Positions 63,135 through 64,000 of a DNA stretch of 64,000 nucleotides are shown here, in pieces. The notes beneath the pieces are model-generated. The model did not search any database. It saw nothing but the letters and a program-made list of their open reading frames with translations, and was not told the origin of the DNA. Location: positions 1 through 64,000 of the forward strand of contig NZ_JAUSTY010000001.1 of assembly GCF_030813115.1 (NCBI RefSeq), in the 5' to 3' direction. Positions within the stretch are counted from its first letter, which is position 1. Each line of letters opens with the position of its first letter. This stretch comes from Bacillus horti (GTDB taxonomy: Bacteria > Bacillota > Bacilli > Caldalkalibacillales > JCM-10596). The position numbers and the translations under genes were made by a program.

Positions 63135-63794
63135 TCATTGATTTAAGTCCATACGTTTACCTTTTACACTATACAAAATAGCTTCCGAAATATTAGTAAC
63201 ATGATCAGCCATTCTTTCTATATAGCGAGCTACGAAAGCTAACTGCATAATTTGGTCCATTTTTTGTGGAGCATCAACCATTCTACTAAGTAAATCCTGT
63301 ACAATTTTAGCGTACAAGGAATCTACCTTATCATCAAGCTCAGAGATTTCCTGTGCTAGTTCAGCGTTATCCGTTTTATACGCTTGCAGGGATTCTCTGA
63401 TCATGCGTTGAACAAGCTCAGCCATAGCCGGGATATCCTGAAGGGGTTTAACAAGCTCTTCATTGCCAATACGTAATGTGGACTTCGCTATATCCACCGC
63501 AAAATCTCCTATCCTTTCAACGCTTGTCGTAATTTTTATGGCCGACATAATTTTTCTTAAGTCACTGGCTACAGGCTGCTGGGAAGCTATGATTTTAACA
63601 ACAAGCTCTTCGATCTCTTCCTCAATCGCATTAATTTGCTCATCATTGTCAATTATTCTTGTGGCCTGTTCTGTATCCTGATTCTTTAAAGCTTCAATGG
63701 ATGAACTGAAAGCTGCTTCTGCTAGCTCTCCCATACTTATTAGCTTTTCCGTAAGCTGATTCATTTCCAATTCAAAATTCTTTCTAACTCCCAA
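63135..63794 (-). CDS. phoU: Phosphate transport regulator PhoU
   Basis: A 219-residue all-helical protein with two PhoU repeats (NQLTEKLISMGELAEAAF... and MIRESLQAYKTDNAELAQEI...), each with metal-binding E-x3-D-type residues (DNDEQINAIEEEIEE and ELDDKVDSLY). It down-regulates the Pst system and PhoR signalling. The start is TTG 63794 (GGAG 10 bases upstream). No pst genes adjoin; a chemotaxis receptor gene precedes it by 25 bases. Confidence 0.92.
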   Translation of the reverse strand: MGVRKNFELEMNQLTEKLISMGELAEAAFSSSIEALKNQDTEQATRIIDNDEQINAIEEEIEELVVKIIASQQPVASDLRKIMSAIKITTSVERIGDFAVDIAKSTLRIGNEELVKPLQDIPAMAELVQRMIRESLQAYKTDNAELAQEISELDDKVDSLYAKIVQDLLSRMVDAPQKMDQIMQLAFVARYIERMADHVTNISEAILYSVKGKRMDLNQ

Positions 63795-63819
63795 CTCGTC
63801 TTCACTCCTTCACTCGAAA

Positions 63820-64000
63820 TCAATATGATTCCTTTCCTTTTAAACCACTAGATAATTCTGCAACCTGGGAAGCAAGCTTCCTATTTTCTATACTATTAGC
63901 ATACTGTCGTTCTGAAAACAAATTTATCTCCCGTGACTGTTCATTCGTCTGTTGAGAAATAGCAGCAAAGCTTCTCATCCTATCTTCAACCTGCCCAAGT
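63820..64000 (-). CDS. Methyl-accepting chemotaxis protein, C-terminal end
   Basis: The last 59 codons of a gene that runs off the window. The sequence (MRSFAAISQQTNEQSREI, then KLASQVAELSSGLKG) has the pattern of the final helix of a chemoreceptor signalling domain with alternating S, Q and E. The stop is TGA at 63820-63822. phoU follows 25 bases later, so both may share a transcript. Sensory domain unknown. Confidence 0.65.
   Translation of the reverse strand, partial: LGQVEDRMRSFAAISQQTNEQSREINLFSERQYANSIENRKLASQVAELSSGLKGKESY

Noticed and set aside
1-64000. CRISPR array, tRNA or rRNA genes, prophage, insertion sequences
   Set aside because: No regularly spaced direct repeats, cloverleaf or rRNA sequence, transposase or phage genes were seen on either strand by eye.

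Overview
The window reads as a chromosomal segment of a low-GC, endospore-forming member of the Bacillales. It carries sporulation and germination genes (spoIIP, gpr, ytaF, a YjcZ-type peptide). It also has the conserved Bacillus block yqeG-yqeH-aroE-yhbY-nadD-yqeK-rsfS-yqeM / comER-comEA-comEB-comEC / yqzM-holA-rpsT-gpr-spoIIP-yqxA-lepA, a T-box leucyl-tRNA synthetase gene and a complete-order Mrp antiporter operon. Ribosome binding sites are strong, and several genes use TTG or GTG starts. I do not assign a genus. No rRNA, tRNA, CRISPR array, phage or intact insertion sequence was seen.

Layout. 1-5.4 kb: CssRS-type secretion-stress two-component system, an isochorismatase-fold hydrolase, and small sporulation or secreted proteins, including a 44-residue exported peptide. 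5.6-32 kb: the yqe/com/spo housekeeping and competence block, mostly on the minus strand. Lineage-specific insertions are an aminotransferase, a TrkA-C membrane protein, a pentapeptide protein, an ECF sigma/anti-sigma pair, a lytic transglycosylase lodged between comEA and comEB, leuS with a leucine T-box, and a CvfB-like RNA-binding protein. 32.4-39 kb: mrpABCDEFG with a strong promoter. mrpA is broken by one in-frame TGA where a Trp codon is expected, and a half-size YVTN beta-propeller gene overlaps the end of mrpG. 39.3-41 kb: a decayed DUF3139 gene, a flavodoxin-fold NAD(P)H oxidoreductase and a TetR regulator, with three matching operator palindromes. 41.2-47.2 kb: a five-gene peptide-type ABC transporter in the order ATPase-ATPase-binding protein-permease-permease. 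47.4-51.2 kb: glycerate kinase, GntP permease and CdaR regulator. 51.2-58.1 kb: polA-mutM-ytaF-coaE-lytic transglycosylase-MFS. 58.2-64 kb: an unknown two-helix membrane protein, a Rieske protein fused to a repeated helical region, hflKC, phoU and the tail of a chemotaxis receptor.

How it fits together. Most of the block is core physiology: translation (lepA, rpsT, leuS, rsfS, yqeH), DNA uptake (comEA/EB/EC), replication and repair (holA, polA, mutM), NAD, CoA and shikimate synthesis, and spore formation and germination. Around it are cation and pH homeostasis (mrp), nutrient uptake (ABC transporter, glycerate) and envelope-stress regulation (cssRS, ECF). The items most worth following up are the mrpA nonsense codon, the Rieske four-repeat protein, the TetR operators, and the small or overlapping genes at operon ends. 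I did not find a complete system that I could defend as wholly new.
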